In this document: in pieces, positions 16,602 to 28,431 of the stretch
Layout: every line of letters starts with the position of its first letter
Position numbering within the stretch: the first letter of the stretch is position 1
From: an uncultured Candidatus Binatia bacterium
Lineage (GTDB): Bacteria; Desulfobacterota; Binatia; Bin18
Length of the DNA: 64,000 nt
Reading direction: 5' to 3'
Assembly (NCBI GenBank): GCA_958296235.1
Contig: OY282457.1
Location: 2,421,684-2,485,683 of the forward strand
Translations under genes and position numbers: made by a program
Notes under the pieces: model-generated
The model's input: the letters and a program-made list of their open reading frames with translations, nothing else
What the model was told of the DNA's origin: nothing
Databases searched by the model: none

Positions 16602-17756
16602 ATGGAATTCAGCGTCAGTAAGGAAGACCTCCTTCAGTGTTTATATTTAGTTCAAGGTGTTGTCGAAAGACGTTCCTCTCTCCCTATGCTCTCCCATGTT
16701 CTTATCGAATCAGACTCTACGGGAGAGGACGAAGGGGTTATTTCCCTTGGAGCGACCGACCTCGAAATTGGGATCCGTCAGCAGTGTCAGGCTGAGGTGA
16801 AAGCGTCAGGGTCGATGACGGCAGACGCAAGAAAATTGTATGAGATCATTCGCGAGCTGCCATCCGGTCAGGTCCGTGTACGCTCAAGCGGCAATGGATG
16901 GGTGGATGTCAATAGTGGAAAGTCCCGCTTCAAAATCGCGAGTCTCGATCCTAAGGAATTCCCGACAATAACAGGACCAAAAGAAAAGCAGGAGGAATCC
17001 CCCTCTTCTTTTGGCCAATTCGTATCTTTGCCCGGACCGACCCTGCGGGAGATGATCGAGAAAACTCTCTTTGCAACCTCACCTGACGAGACACGACTGA
17101 ATCTCAGCGGTGTCTATCTTGAGACCGAGAAAGATGGGAAGGTCCGTATGGTTGCCAGCGATGGACACCGCCTGTCTCTCATAGAGCGGGAGGTCGATGC
17201 TTCTTCCCTGCCCGATTGGCCGAGCGTCATACTTCCGAAAAAAGGCTTGGTTGAAACCCGGAAACTCCTTGAGCGAAGCGAGGGGACAATAGACGTTTCA
17301 GTCAACGATTCGGTCGTCAACCTGAAGAAGGAGACAACCGAACTCTTTATGCGTCTGATTGAGGGAGACTTTCCTGACTACCAGCAAGTTGTTCCAAAAG
17401 AGCATACGCACCGTATTGAGTTTCCCCGAGATGAATTCCTCAGCGCTCTCCGTCGTATTTTGATTCTCACAACAGAACGCTCTCGGGGGATAAAATTACA
17501 GTTTGAAAAAGACAAGATTGAGATTTCCGTCAACACTCCAGATGTGGGCGAGGGAACAGAGGAGATTGCAGCCTCATACGCTGGAGATGGATTATCAATC
17601 GGGTTTAATGGAAGATATCTGACCGAGGCATTGAATGTCATGAATGAAGGGGATGCTGTCGTCCTTTTTCTTAAAGATGAGATGAGCCCTGGACTCCTTC
17701 AGCAAAAGGAGAGTGATGAATTTTCCTATGTCATTATGCCTATGAAAATAAATTGA
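16602..17756 (+). CDS. dnaN: DNA polymerase III beta subunit (sliding clamp)
   Basis: 384 residues forming three clamp domains. Family segments visible are RRSSLPMLSHVLIES near the start, LNLSGVYLETEKDGKVRMVASDGHRLS (about 165-192, interrupted here only for length) and the C-terminal YVIMPMKIN, close to the universal MPMR-type ending. An excellent ribosome site GGGAGGAGGAT precedes the ATG. It lies immediately right of oriC, the usual dnaA-dnaN-gyrB order; recF is absent between dnaN and gyrB. Confidence 0.97.
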   Translation: MEFSVSKEDLLQCLYLVQGVVERRSSLPMLSHVLIESDSTGEDEGVISLGATDLEIGIRQQCQAEVKASGSMTADARKLYEIIRELPSGQVRVRSSGNGWVDVNSGKSRFKIASLDPKEFPTITGPKEKQEESPSSFGQFVSLPGPTLREMIEKTLFATSPDETRLNLSGVYLETEKDGKVRMVASDGHRLSLIEREVDASSLPDWPSVILPKKGLVETRKLLERSEGTIDVSVNDSVVNLKKETTELFMRLIEGDFPDYQQVVPKEHTHRIEFPRDEFLSALRRILILTTERSRGIKLQFEKDKIEISVNTPDVGEGTEEIAASYAGDGLSIGFNGRYLTEALNVMNEGDAVVLFLKDEMSPGLLQQKESDEFSYVIMPMKIN

Positions 17757-17817
17757 TAGAAAACTGTTTTACTGAATCCCGTGGTTTACGTAACGTAAAG
17801 AAAATGCTAAGCTTTGA

Positions 17818-20265
<2,448 letters not shown>

Positions 20266-20309
20266 TCCCACGACGCTCCCGGTTGGAATCAAAAAGGAAT
20301 CTCCTTTGT

Positions 20310-22820
20310 ATGGAAGCCTCTCCAGACGCCCACCCCCTTCCCTCTGTCAACATTGAGCAGGAAATGCGGCAGTCCTATATGGACTACGCCATGAGTGTGA
20401 TTATCGGTCGCGCCCTGCCCGACGTCCGCGACGGATTGAAGCCTGTCCACCGGCGCGTCCTGTACGCCATGCACGACCTCGGGAATGAATGGAATCGCCC
20501 CTATAAGAAATCTGCGCGCGTTGTGGGTGACGTGATAGGCAAATACCACCCGCACGGAGATTCGGCCGTCTATGACACGCTTGTCCGCATGGCGCAGGAT
20601 TTTTCGTTGCGGTATCCGCTCATTGACGGCCAAGGAAACTTTGGTTCGGTTGATGGCGACCCTCCGGCTGCCATGCGGTATACCGAAGTCCGTATGACCC
20701 GAATCACTTCGGAAATGCTTGCCGACATTGACCGAGAGACGATCAATTTCATACCGAACTATGACGATACCAGCCACGAACCCGCCGTTCTCCCAAGTAA
20801 ATTTCCGAACCTGCTGGTTAACGGCTCATCTGGCATTGCTGTGGGGATGTCAACCAATGTCCCCCCTCACAACCTGGGCGAAGTGACTGATGCCCTCCTG
20901 GCTCTGATCGAGAACATGGACCTCGGAAACAGGGACCTCATGGAGTACATCCCCGGTCCAGACTTTCCGACTGGAGCGTATATCCACGGACGCTCCGGGG
21001 TACGGAGCGCTTATGAAACCGGGCGGGGTATCGTTCAGATGCGGGCCCGGACATCCATAGAAGAAAATGAGAAGACCGGAAAAAGTCGCATCATTGCGCA
21101 TGAAATCCCGTACCAGGTGAATAAGGCGCGTTTGATTGAGCGTATTGCCGACCTGGTGAATGAGAAACGTATTACCGGAATCTCCGACCTGCGTGACGAG
21201 TCCGACCGGGACGGCATGCGCATCGTGGTCGAGCTGAAAAGAGATGTGGTCCCACACGTCGTTCTCAATCAGCTGTATAAAATGACCCCTCTTCAGGATT
21301 CATTCGGGGTCATTCTTCTGGCCATCGTCGATGGCCGCCCTCGCCTCCTGACGCTCAAGGATACCCTCCTGCACTTTCTTGAACATCGCCGGGAGGTCGT
21401 CCGACGCCGGACTGCTTTTGATCTTCAGAAAGCCACCGACCGCCTCCACTTGCTTGAAGGGCTCAAAATCGCGCTGGACAACCTTGATCCCGCGCTCCAC
21501 ATCATTCGCCACGGGCAGAACCCAGCGAGCGTCCGGCAAACCCTTATGGATCGATTTGCGCTGACTGAGACGCAGGCGCAGGCTATTCTTGATATGCGCT
21601 TGCAGCGACTCACCCAGCTCGAACAGGGAAAAATTCTCTCCGAGCACAGCGAAACGCTCAGCGCTATTGCTGCCCTGCAAAGGATTCTGGCCAGTCCGGA
21701 GAAGATCGACGGCGTGATCAAAGAAGAGCTGACCGACCTGCGGAGCCGATTTTCTGACGAGCGGCGGACAGAGATCCTGCCGGCCAGCGCGGATCTCTCA
21801 GACGAAGATTTGATTGCTGAAGAAGATGTCGTAGTAACCATATCCCACGCCGGCTACATCAAGAGAAATCCACTGACCGAATACCGCTCTCAGCGGCGAG
21901 GAGGAAAAGGGGTTGTTGGCGCAACAACCCGAGAGGAAGACTTTGTTGAGCATCTTTTCATCTCTTCCACCCATGCCTTCCTGTTATTTTTCTCCTCAAT
22001 CGGCAAAGTGTACTGGGTGAAAGTCCATGAAATTCCTCAGGGCAGCCGCATTGCCAAGGGAAAAGCAATCGTCAATCTTCTGCCGCTGCAAGAAGGAGAG
22101 AAAATCTCAGCCTTTCTCCCTATCCGAGAATTCCAAGACGCCGGTTTTATCGTCTTTGCGACCCGCAAGGGACAAGTCAAGAAAACGAAACTGACGGCGT
22201 ACGCCAATCCTCGTCGCGGCGGCATCATCGCCATTACTCTTGGGGACGAAGACGAGGTCATCGGCGTCCAACTCACGGACGGTCGGCAAGAGATCCTCCT
22301 TTCGACCAGAAACGGAAAGGCGATTCGATTTGCAGAAGAGGAAGTCCGGGCAACGGGCCGCGGCACATCTGGCGTTCGCGGGATTGCCCTGGAAGAAGAG
22401 GACGAGATCGTCTCTCTTGAAATCCTCAATCAAGAGGCTACGCTTCTCACGGTGTCATCCCAAGGGTATGGGAAGCGGAGCCGGATAGAGGACTATCGGC
22501 GACAGGCGCGTGGGGGGAAAGGAATCAGTACCATGCGTACCACGGACAAGACTGGCGAGGTCTGTGGTGTTCGGCAGGTGAAGGCGGACGATGACTTGAT
22601 GCTCGTGACGGATAGCGGCAAGATAATACGGCTTCGGGTCGCTGAGTTGCGAGTGATCGGCAGGAATACCCAAGGCGTCAAACTCTTTAATGTTGGCGCG
22701 GATGGGTATGTCTCCAGCATCGCCCTGGTCGCAGAAGAGGCAGACAAAGAAGAGGCAAGGAAAGTCGAAAGTCCACAAACAGTTCTCAATGTACAGAGTA
22801 TGGAGGAGCAACAGCTATGA
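20310..22820 (+). CDS. gyrA: DNA gyrase subunit A
   Basis: The breakage-reunion subunit, about 836 residues. The quinolone-determining region shows [18 protein letters not shown], with Ser and Asp at the usual resistance positions, so a wild-type quinolone-sensitive pattern. The catalytic Tyr is in [13 protein letters not shown]. The GyrA box QRRGGKGV confirms gyrase, not topoisomerase IV. Six C-terminal beta-pinwheel blades follow. ATG 20310 fits better than TTG 20283. The TGA stop overlaps the ATG of the next gene (ATGA), so the peroxiredoxin is probably translated by coupling. Confidence 0.97.
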   Translation: MEASPDAHPLPSVNIEQEMRQSYMDYAMSVIIGRALPDVRDGLKPVHRRVLYAMHDLGNEWNRPYKKSARVVGDVIGKYHPHGDSAVYDTLVRMAQDFSLRYPLIDGQGNFGSVDGDPPAAMRYTEVRMTRITSEMLADIDRETINFIPNYDDTSHEPAVLPSKFPNLLVNGSSGIAVGMSTNVPPHNLGEVTDALLALIENMDLGNRDLMEYIPGPDFPTGAYIHGRSGVRSAYETGRGIVQMRARTSIEENEKTGKSRIIAHEIPYQVNKARLIERIADLVNEKRITGISDLRDESDRDGMRIVVELKRDVVPHVVLNQLYKMTPLQDSFGVILLAIVDGRPRLLTLKDTLLHFLEHRREVVRRRTAFDLQKATDRLHLLEGLKIALDNLDPALHIIRHGQNPASVRQTLMDRFALTETQAQAILDMRLQRLTQLEQGKILSEHSETLSAIAALQRILASPEKIDGVIKEELTDLRSRFSDERRTEILPASADLSDEDLIAEEDVVVTISHAGYIKRNPLTEYRSQRRGGKGVVGATTREEDFVEHLFISSTHAFLLFFSSIGKVYWVKVHEIPQGSRIAKGKAIVNLLPLQEGEKISAFLPIREFQDAGFIVFATRKGQVKKTKLTAYANPRRGGIIAITLGDEDEVIGVQLTDGRQEILLSTRNGKAIRFAEEEVRATGRGTSGVRGIALEEEDEIVSLEILNQEATLLTVSSQGYGKRSRIEDYRRQARGGKGISTMRTTDKTGEVCGVRQVKADDDLMLVTDSGKIIRLRVAELRVIGRNTQGVKLFNVGADGYVSSIALVAEEADKEEARKVESPQTVLNVQSMEEQQL

Positions 22821-23287
22821 GCATTCAGGTCGGCCAAACGGCGCCGGATTTCACCCTCAAGACAAACAAGATGCAGGATTTTGCACTCAACGAGGCAAAG
22901 GGGAAGAAGAATACCGTCATCCTTTTTGTTCCTTTTGCCTTTACAGGTGGTTGAACGAAGGAATTGTGCTCGGTTCGAGACAATATCAACACCTTGCAGA
23001 ATGACGAGACCCAGGTCGTGGCCATTAGTGTGGATAGCCCTTTCTCGCTTGACGCCTGGGCGGCGAAGGAAGGCTATGATTTTCCACTGCTGAGTGACTT
23101 TAATAAGGAAGTTTCTCAGGCGTACGGGGCGCTCTATGACAACCTGCTTGTTTTCAACGGCGTCTCCAAACGTTCGGCCTTTGTCGTGGATAAGAGCGGG
23201 ACAGTCCGGTACGCCTGGATTACCGAGGACGCCAGTCAGCTGCCTGACCTGGACCCCATACGGGACTGTTTACAGAATTGCGAATAA
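22817..23287 (+). CDS. Peroxiredoxin (AhpC/TSA, AhpE-like) with selenocysteine at the peroxidatic position
   Basis: A 156-residue thioredoxin-fold peroxidase that reduces hydroperoxides. The start [14 protein letters not shown] is typical. One frame runs from ATG 22817 (ribosome site GGAGGAGC, overlapping the gyrA stop) through an in-frame TGA at 22952-22954 to TAA at 23287. The TGA is codon 46 in [17 protein letters not shown], exactly where family members have the peroxidatic Cys (AFTGVCTKELC). A hairpin follows 8 bases later. A second Cys is at residue 50 and others near the C-terminus. Homology is continuous on both sides, with no frameshift, so I read Sec and not a pseudogene. Automated callers would split the gene or start it late. 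Confidence 0.9.
22952..22987 (+). promoter_or_regulatory. UGA selenocysteine codon and putative bacterial SECIS hairpin
   Basis: Following UGA (22952-22954), 22963-22967 (AUUGU) pairs with 22980-22984 (ACAAU), and 22969-22972 (CUCG) pairs with 22976-22979 (CGAG). G22968 is bulged at +17 from the U of UGA. The three-base loop GUU begins at +22 with a G. Spacing, a bulge at +17, and G-U in the apical loop follow the known bacterial SECIS plan (E. coli fdhF has its bulge at U17). The bulged base here is G, not U. Confidence 0.8.
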
Positions 23288-23328
23288 GACGGCATACTCC
23301 GAGCGCAGGAAGGCAGAGTTCACTCAGC

Positions 23329-23387
23329 AAAGAGTAAACGTGTCCAGCCTCTTCTATCTATTTGAATTGAAGGGCACGTTTACTCTT
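23329..23387 (-). repeat. Palindromic element, copy 3
   Basis: Arms AAAGAGTAAACGTGTCC and GGGCACGTTTACTCTT enclose a longer (about 26-base) centre. Its forward orientation is on the minus strand. It overlaps the last 11-12 codons of the small membrane protein at 23354-23635 and lies downstream of the selenoprotein gene, where it may act as a two-way transcription barrier. Confidence 0.85.
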
Positions 23388-23635
23388 CCTTGCCTTTTTT
23401 CTCCTTTTCCCCGTATCACCAGGAGGAGGAGCAGCGTGAGGGCCCATATGCCAAACAGCAGCCCACTCGCGACCCAGGGGTAGAGCGGACGGTGATTTCT
23501 TTTGGCCATGAGGCCGCAGGCAATGCCGTCAAGGAAGTGAACAAAGAGCGTCGTCCCAACAAGAGTCGGAAAGCCAATGGTCTCGTCGAGGAAACGTAAG
23601 CCGGTGAAATATCCGAGAAAGACTTCGAAATCCAC
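23354..23635 (-). CDS. Small membrane protein, unknown, with repeat-derived C-terminus
   Basis: 93 residues with two or three hydrophobic segments (FPTLVGTTLFVHFLDGIACG and WVASGLLFGIWALTLLLLLV). I do not recognise the family. His residues in TTLFVHFLDG and a basic tail are notable. The last residues (GRVNVPFNSNR and stop) are encoded by palindromic element copy 3, suggesting that insertion of the element changed the original C-terminus. It is convergent with the peroxiredoxin and divergent from the coiled-coil gene at 23703. Confidence 0.65.
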   Translation of the reverse strand: MDFEVFLGYFTGLRFLDETIGFPTLVGTTLFVHFLDGIACGLMAKRNHRPLYPWVASGLLFGIWALTLLLLLVIRGKGEKRQGRVNVPFNSNR

Positions 23636-23702
23636 GCGATCTCCCTATTTCTGACACGGTTGTTTCTAGCCAATTTTCCTGAGCGGAATCCTTTCCAGGA
23701 TT

Positions 23703-24041
23703 ATGGACGAAGAGAAAACTGTTTTCGAGAAGCTCTATGAGGCAAATAGAGAGAACTTTACAAATCTTGTAAAGGACCTCTTAGCACAGGGTTGTATGCA
23801 CGACGTTATGGAAAAGACGTTTCAGGACGCTACCCAAGCGAAAGAAGAAGTCGCTCGCAATATGGAGGCTCTCCTGTCCCTGCTGAATATACCCTCCAGG
23901 ACAGACTACGAGCATCTGGTCGAAAAGGTTGAAGAAGTCCAAGGCAACCTGCTCAATATCAATATGAAACTTGACCGTTTTCTGGCGAAAAAAGACAAGA
24001 CGCCCCGCCGCTCCAGCGGTCAGAAAAAGAAGAAAAAATAG
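23703..24041 (+). CDS. Small coiled-coil protein, phasin-like
   Basis: 112 residues, predicted all helical. An N-terminal half resembles phasin or PhaE-like segments (FEKLYEANRENFTNLVKDLL). A central coiled coil (YEHLVEKVEEVQGNLLNINM) follows, then a very basic tail (PRRSSGQKKKKK). It could bind polyhydroxyalkanoate granules or nucleic acid, but no PHA synthase gene lies in the window, so the role is unassigned. radC begins 39 bases downstream on the same strand. Confidence 0.65.
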   Translation: MDEEKTVFEKLYEANRENFTNLVKDLLAQGCMHDVMEKTFQDATQAKEEVARNMEALLSLLNIPSRTDYEHLVEKVEEVQGNLLNINMKLDRFLAKKDKTPRRSSGQKKKKK

Positions 24042-24080
24042 GAAAGGCCGCCATCACCGCATGATGGTGAGTCCTCAGTC

Positions 24081-24773
24081 ATGGCGTCACCCATCCGCAC
24101 CTGGCCCGAATCTGACCGGCCGCGCGAGAAGCTTATCGAGCATGGAGCGGCAACGCTCTCCAATGCAGAACTCGTCGCCATTCTCCTTCGCACCGGTAAT
24201 GCGAGTTCGGGCCAGAGCGCGCTTGACCACGGGCGGGCGCTTGTCTCTCGTTTTGATGACTCATTCCGAAAACTGGAAGGGGCGAGCACAGCCGAACTGT
24301 GCGAGGTCAAAGGCATCGGGCCGGCAAAAGCCGCGCAGATCAAGGCCGCTCTGGAGATTGCGAAGCGCTTCTCACAAGAAGAAATTCGACGGGGCGAGTC
24401 TTTTGGTTCCAGCGCCGACGTCTTCAATCACTACCGCGAACAACTCGGCAGCCTCAAAAAAGAAGAGTTTCACGTGCTTCTGCTGGACGCCAAGAACAGA
24501 AAACTCAAAGACGTGCGTGTCTCGGAGGGGTCTTTGACTGCGTCCTTAGTCCACCCGCGTGAGGTTTTTCAGCCCATCATCCGCGAGTCAGCCGCGGCGG
24601 CGATCCTGGTGCATAACCATCCCAGCGGCGATCCCATGCCGAGCCGGGAAGACCTTCAGATTACGCAACGGCTCAGGGAGGTCGGTGAGGTCATGGGCGT
24701 CCATATTCTGGACCACCTTATTATCGGCAAAGGCCGCTATATCAGTTTTGTGGATGATGGCTACTGGGATTAA
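24081..24773 (+). CDS. radC: RadC family JAB1/MPN protein
   Basis: 230 residues. The N-terminal helix-hairpin-helix part includes EVKGIGPAKAAQIKAALE (about 74-91). The C-terminal MPN+ domain holds the JAMM metal motif HNHPSGDPMPSRED (about 174-187), with the upstream Glu in the segment HPREVFQPII. RadC was named for DNA repair, but its function remains unresolved; the domain predicts a zinc hydrolase fold. The TAA stop is within the first bases of a palindromic element. Confidence 0.93.
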   Translation: MASPIRTWPESDRPREKLIEHGAATLSNAELVAILLRTGNASSGQSALDHGRALVSRFDDSFRKLEGASTAELCEVKGIGPAKAAQIKAALEIAKRFSQEEIRRGESFGSSADVFNHYREQLGSLKKEEFHVLLLDAKNRKLKDVRVSEGSLTASLVHPREVFQPIIRESAAAAILVHNHPSGDPMPSREDLQITQRLREVGEVMGVHILDHLIIGKGRYISFVDDGYWD

Positions 24774-24825
24774 AGAGTAAACGTGTCCTCCAATAAATAA
24801 CAGATGCTGGACACGTTTACTCTTT
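24772..24825 (+). repeat. Palindromic element, copy 4 (closest to consensus)
   Basis: Perfect arms AAAGAGTAAACGTGTCC and GGACACGTTTACTCTTT, 54 bases in all, with TCCAATAAATAACAGATGCT between. It begins inside the radC stop codon and ends 6 bases before the ATG of the MaoC gene at 24832, filling the whole intergenic gap. Confidence 0.95.
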
Positions 24826-24831
24826 AGAGAC

Positions 24832-25689
24832 ATGGGACTCAACCGCGGCCTGCTTGGCAAAGAGTACGACCCGCAGGCGTATGTCGTCAGCGCCGAGGCA
24901 ACCACGGCCTACGCGCGCGCCTGTAATGAGGATAACGCCTGGTTTTTTGAGGCAGACCGACCCGCCGGCATTCTTGCGCCCCCGCTGTTTGGCGCGGTGG
25001 CAAGCTGGCTCTCGCTGATGACGGTCGTGACTGACGCTGAGCTGAACGTCGATGTCCTGCGTCTGGTTCACAGCCAGCAGGACATGCGTTTTTTCCACCC
25101 GATTATTCCGGGAGACACGATCACCAGCACGGCCAGGATTGTGGCGATTGAGGAGCAGCCTGGAGGGGAGTCTCTGGCCATTGATCTTCACTGCGATAAT
25201 CAGACGGGCCAGACCGTTCAGCATCTCACCTTTACGGCCTTTATCCGAGGCCAGGGACGCCGTACCCGAACGAGGGCGGCAACCGACGAGACCCCCGCCA
25301 GGGAGCCCCTGCATCGCGTCTCCCAGACCATCGATGCGGATCAAACATTCCGCTATGCAAAAGCGTCAGGAGACCGCAACCCCATTCACATAGACGAAGA
25401 CATCGCCAGGCTGGCAGGACTGCCGGGCATTATCGTCCACGGCCTGTGCACCCTGGCGTTTGCGTCCAAAGCCATTATTGACAGCGTGTGTGAAAAGGAC
25501 CCCCGCCGTCTCAGGCGGCTCAGCGCCGGATTCGCCCGACCGGTGCTTCCCGGTCAGACGATAACCACGGCTATCTGGCGGGATACGAAGGCAGGCTTGT
25601 ATCGATACGAGACGGTCAATCCCAACGGACGAGCCGTCATCAAGCCTGGTTATGCGGAGATTGCAGGGGTTGCCACGGAGACGGGGTAA
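24832..25689 (+). CDS. MaoC-like double hot-dog enoyl-CoA hydratase/dehydratase
   Basis: 285 residues with two hot-dog domains. The N-terminal half is a degenerate dehydratase domain (FFHPIIPGDTITSTARI about 84). The C-terminal half holds the catalytic R-hydratase pattern YAKASGDRNPIHIDEDIAR, with Asp and His about five apart, and IIVHGLCTLAFAS. Such two-domain proteins hydrate enoyl-CoAs or dehydrate 3-hydroxyacyl-CoAs in fatty acid or polyketide-like metabolism. The ATG lies 6 bases after a palindromic element, so its ribosome site must be TTTAGAGAC or lie in that element. Confidence 0.85.
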   Translation: MGLNRGLLGKEYDPQAYVVSAEATTAYARACNEDNAWFFEADRPAGILAPPLFGAVASWLSLMTVVTDAELNVDVLRLVHSQQDMRFFHPIIPGDTITSTARIVAIEEQPGGESLAIDLHCDNQTGQTVQHLTFTAFIRGQGRRTRTRAATDETPAREPLHRVSQTIDADQTFRYAKASGDRNPIHIDEDIARLAGLPGIIVHGLCTLAFASKAIIDSVCEKDPRRLRRLSAGFARPVLPGQTITTAIWRDTKAGLYRYETVNPNGRAVIKPGYAEIAGVATETG

Positions 25690-25718
25690 CGCGCCAGGGG
25701 CGGTTCGCAACCCACACC

Positions 25719-26156
25719 CTAGAACGGCACATCATCATCCGGGGGAACTGAGCCCGCCCCAGCAGCATCATCAAAACCGCCGCTTGGCCCGTCATCAAAC
25801 GACTGGCCCGAACGCGCGCCGCCGTCACGGCTGCCGAGGAATTGCACACGGCGCGCCTCGATATCGGTCGTATACCGCTTGTTGCCGTCCTTATCCTCGT
25901 AGCTGCGCGGACGGATGGACCCTTCAATATAGACCTGTTGGCCTTTAGACAGATATTGTCCGCACGTCTCGGCCTGCTTGCCCCAGACCACGATGTTGTG
26001 CCAGTCCGTGTGTTCCTGACGGCCATTGTCCCGGTCCGTCCAGGTCTCGGTCGTGGCCACAGAAAACCGTGTCATGGCCCGTCCGCTCTGCGTGTAGCGC
26101 ACCTCCGGGTCTTTGCCGAGATTGCCAATAATAATCGCTTTGTTCACCGAAGCCAT
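25719..26156 (-). CDS. ssb: Single-stranded DNA-binding protein
   Basis: 145 residues. An OB fold occupies about 1-110 (NKAIIIGNLGKDPEVRYTQS, TDWHNIVVWGKQAE, YEDKDGNKRYTTDIEA). A Gly/Ser/Asp-rich linker follows, and the acidic tip DDDVPF is the partner-binding tail of bacterial SSB. ATG 26156 with GGGAGGAAACGCC upstream is clearly the start; the longer open frame to 26210 runs into repeat sequence. It is convergent with the MaoC gene. Confidence 0.96.
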   Translation of the reverse strand: MASVNKAIIIGNLGKDPEVRYTQSGRAMTRFSVATTETWTDRDNGRQEHTDWHNIVVWGKQAETCGQYLSKGQQVYIEGSIRPRSYEDKDGNKRYTTDIEARRVQFLGSRDGGARSGQSFDDGPSGGFDDAAGAGSVPPDDDVPF

Positions 26157-26210
26157 GGCGTTTCCTCCCTGTCCTGAGCCTGTCGAAGGACCTGGCGGGA
26201 ACCGTACCAA

Positions 26211-26602
26211 CCCCGTCTTTTGAAGTCAATCTGATTGACCGGAGGATAGGGTCTCAGTTTGCATTTTCCCCCTCACCCCAGCCCTCTCCCTCCAGGGGAG
26301 AGGGAGCAGATATGCCCTCCCCCCTCTGAGACGTGTGATGTAGATAGCATGGTTCGGCGGCCCCCAGACGGTTCGGCCCTCACCCCACTCCCGCTCCCAG
26401 CGGGAGCGGACCTCTTGTCTTGCCCTCTCCCCTGGAGGGAGAGGGTGGCCCTGAGCCTGCCGAAGGGCCGGGTGAGGGGGCGGAAGGACCGCCTGGGAGG
26501 CCAGCGACACAATGGGCATCACAGGTCGAGAGGGGGCGGGTCATGGGGATTGTTGCTCTTCTCTGACTCGCTTATATTCGTCTCCGTCTGCATGAGGAAA
26601 TT
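26211..26602. repeat. Intergenic repeat tract including a 93-bp composite repeat (copy 1, inverted)
   Basis: No gene is seen. The tract is built of short inverted segments of the CCCTCACCC / CTCTCCCTCCAGGGGAGAGG type. Bases 26424-26516 are the reverse complement of the unit at 32298-32390 and 33652-33744. Two palindromes, CTCTCCCTCCAGGGGAGAG near 26285 and CCGCTCCCAGCGGGAGCGG near 26390, should fold into strong hairpins. Confidence 0.7.
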
Positions 26603-28384
26603 ATGATGAAAAAATTCCCATATTTCAGAGGAGTCCAGAGCGTCTGCCTCTGCTTAGTCGGACAGCTCTGTCTTATCAGCCCCACCTCCGCCGTGGATTC
26701 TCCTGAATCGACGGTCGGCTCTCCATTCATCTCAACCTCCCGGCACGGCATGGTCGTTGCCGCCAACGCGCCGGCGAGCGAAGCCGGCGTCGCCATGCTC
26801 CGCGGTGGAGGCAATGCTGTTGATGCGGCGGTTGCGACATCCTTTGCTATCAGTGTGCTCAGGCCGCAGTCAACAGGAATAGGCGGCGGCGGTTTTCTGC
26901 TGCTCTATCTGGCGAAAGAAGACAAAACCCTGGCGATTGATTTCCGCGAACGGGCGCCGCTTAAAGCCACCCGAGACATGTTTGTCCGGGACGGAGAAGC
27001 CGTTCCCTCCCTGAGCCGAACCGGACCGCTGGCCGTCGCCGTGCCCGGCATTGTTGCCGGACTGGTGGAGGTCCAGCAACAATACGGCAGCTTATCGCTC
27101 GCCGAGGTCATGCAGCCGGCTATTCGTCTGGCGGACGAGGGATTTCCGGTCTACCCGCATCTGGCCCAGGCTATCGCCTACCGCGCCGAGGTCTTAGGAG
27201 AATCCGAGGCGACCCGGGCGGTGTATTACCGGGACGATCAACCGCTCGGGCAGGATGACCTCTTTATTCAAAAAGACTTGGCCAACACCCTGCGCGCCAT
27301 TGCCAAGGACGGCAAAGACGCCTTTTACACCGGCCGGGTGGCAGGGGCAATTGTCGCGGAAATGCAGCGCATAGGCGGCCTGCTGACCCAGGATGATCTG
27401 GATCAGTATAGCGTGATTGACCGCGCGCCAGTGACGGGCCGTTTTCAGGATGCGCGTGTCTATTCCATGCCGCCGCCGAGCTCCGGTGGCGTCCTGCTGG
27501 TCCAGATGCTGAATGTCCTGTCAGGGTTTCCTTTGCAGAAGCTCGGCTTCCAAACTCCTGGCGCTACGCATATCCTGACGGAAACCCTGCGCCTGGCCTT
27601 TCACGATAGAGCCCGCTATCTGGGCGATACGGATTTCGTGTCCGTTCCTGTTGAGCGCCTCGTCTCTCCCGCATATGCCCAAGACCTGCGGGCGAAGATA
27701 GACGTCTCCAAAGCCACGCCCAGTCAGGGCATCCCGCAAACGCCGGCAGGGCGGATAGAGTCGACGAGCACCACCCATCTGTCCGTCATCGACCAAGAGG
27801 GCAATGCCGTAGCCACCACCCAGACGGTGAATCTGTATTTCGGCAGCGGGGTCATGGTTCCCGGAACCGGCATCATGCTCAACGACGAGATGGACGACTT
27901 TAATGCCCAGCCCGACCGTCCCAACGCCTTTGGGCTGGTCGGGCATACGGACGCGAATGCTATTGCCCCCCGGAAAACGCCGCTGAGCAGCATGAGTCCA
28001 ACCATTGTGACCCGGGACGGCAAAGTCGAACTCGTGATCGGCGGACCCGGTGGCTCGCGCATTATCAGCTCGGTCCTGCAAGTCATGCTCAATGTCCTGG
28101 CCTACCGGATGTCTTTGCCGGAGGCCATGTTTGCCACGCGCATTCATCATCAGTGGTATCCCGACCGGCTGAATCTGGAAGTCCAGACGGGGAGCGCAGC
28201 GCATGGGCTCGTCGAACAGCTGCAGGCTCTGGGCCATAATGTGAAGGTCGTGGAATGGGGGCCCGGCAAGCGTTCCCGCTTTGGAAATATCCAGGCGCTT
28301 CATGTTGACCGGGAGTCCGGCCTGATAACCGGGGTCTCCGACCCCCGGGGAGAAGGACAACCGCGCGGCCTGGACGCCGGGTAG
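26603..28384 (+). CDS. ggt: Gamma-glutamyltransferase
   Basis: A 593-residue periplasmic Ntn-hydrolase that cleaves or transfers the gamma-glutamyl group of glutathione. An N-terminal signal peptide of about 30 residues (VQSVCLCLVGQLCLISPTSA) is visible. The large-subunit mark AMLRGGGNAVDAAVATSF (about 70) and the autocleavage site before Thr391 in STTHLSVIDQEGNAVA are present. GGPGGSRIISSVLQVMLN (about 475) forms part of the glutamate site, and the segment LSSMSPTIV carries the conserved serine pair. Length is normal. It stands alone after a repeat tract. Confidence 0.95.
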   Translation: MMKKFPYFRGVQSVCLCLVGQLCLISPTSAVDSPESTVGSPFISTSRHGMVVAANAPASEAGVAMLRGGGNAVDAAVATSFAISVLRPQSTGIGGGGFLLLYLAKEDKTLAIDFRERAPLKATRDMFVRDGEAVPSLSRTGPLAVAVPGIVAGLVEVQQQYGSLSLAEVMQPAIRLADEGFPVYPHLAQAIAYRAEVLGESEATRAVYYRDDQPLGQDDLFIQKDLANTLRAIAKDGKDAFYTGRVAGAIVAEMQRIGGLLTQDDLDQYSVIDRAPVTGRFQDARVYSMPPPSSGGVLLVQMLNVLSGFPLQKLGFQTPGATHILTETLRLAFHDRARYLGDTDFVSVPVERLVSPAYAQDLRAKIDVSKATPSQGIPQTPAGRIESTSTTHLSVIDQEGNAVATTQTVNLYFGSGVMVPGTGIMLNDEMDDFNAQPDRPNAFGLVGHTDANAIAPRKTPLSSMSPTIVTRDGKVELVIGGPGGSRIISSVLQVMLNVLAYRMSLPEAMFATRIHHQWYPDRLNLEVQTGSAAHGLVEQLQALGHNVKVVEWGPGKRSRFGNIQALHVDRESGLITGVSDPRGEGQPRGLDAG

Positions 28385-28431
28385 CTGAGGCGGCTAGGAT
28401 AAAGCCAGTTTCCATGCGAAGGGAGTCTGCC

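Noticed and set aside
22817..23287. Nonsense mutation or pseudogene in the peroxiredoxin
   Set aside because: The only interruption is a TGA exactly at the peroxidatic position, with no frameshift and an adjacent hairpin, which fits selenocysteine better than decay.
24470..24485. Possible third parS (TTTCACGTGCTTC) in radC
   Set aside because: Only half of the palindrome matches; several key positions differ.
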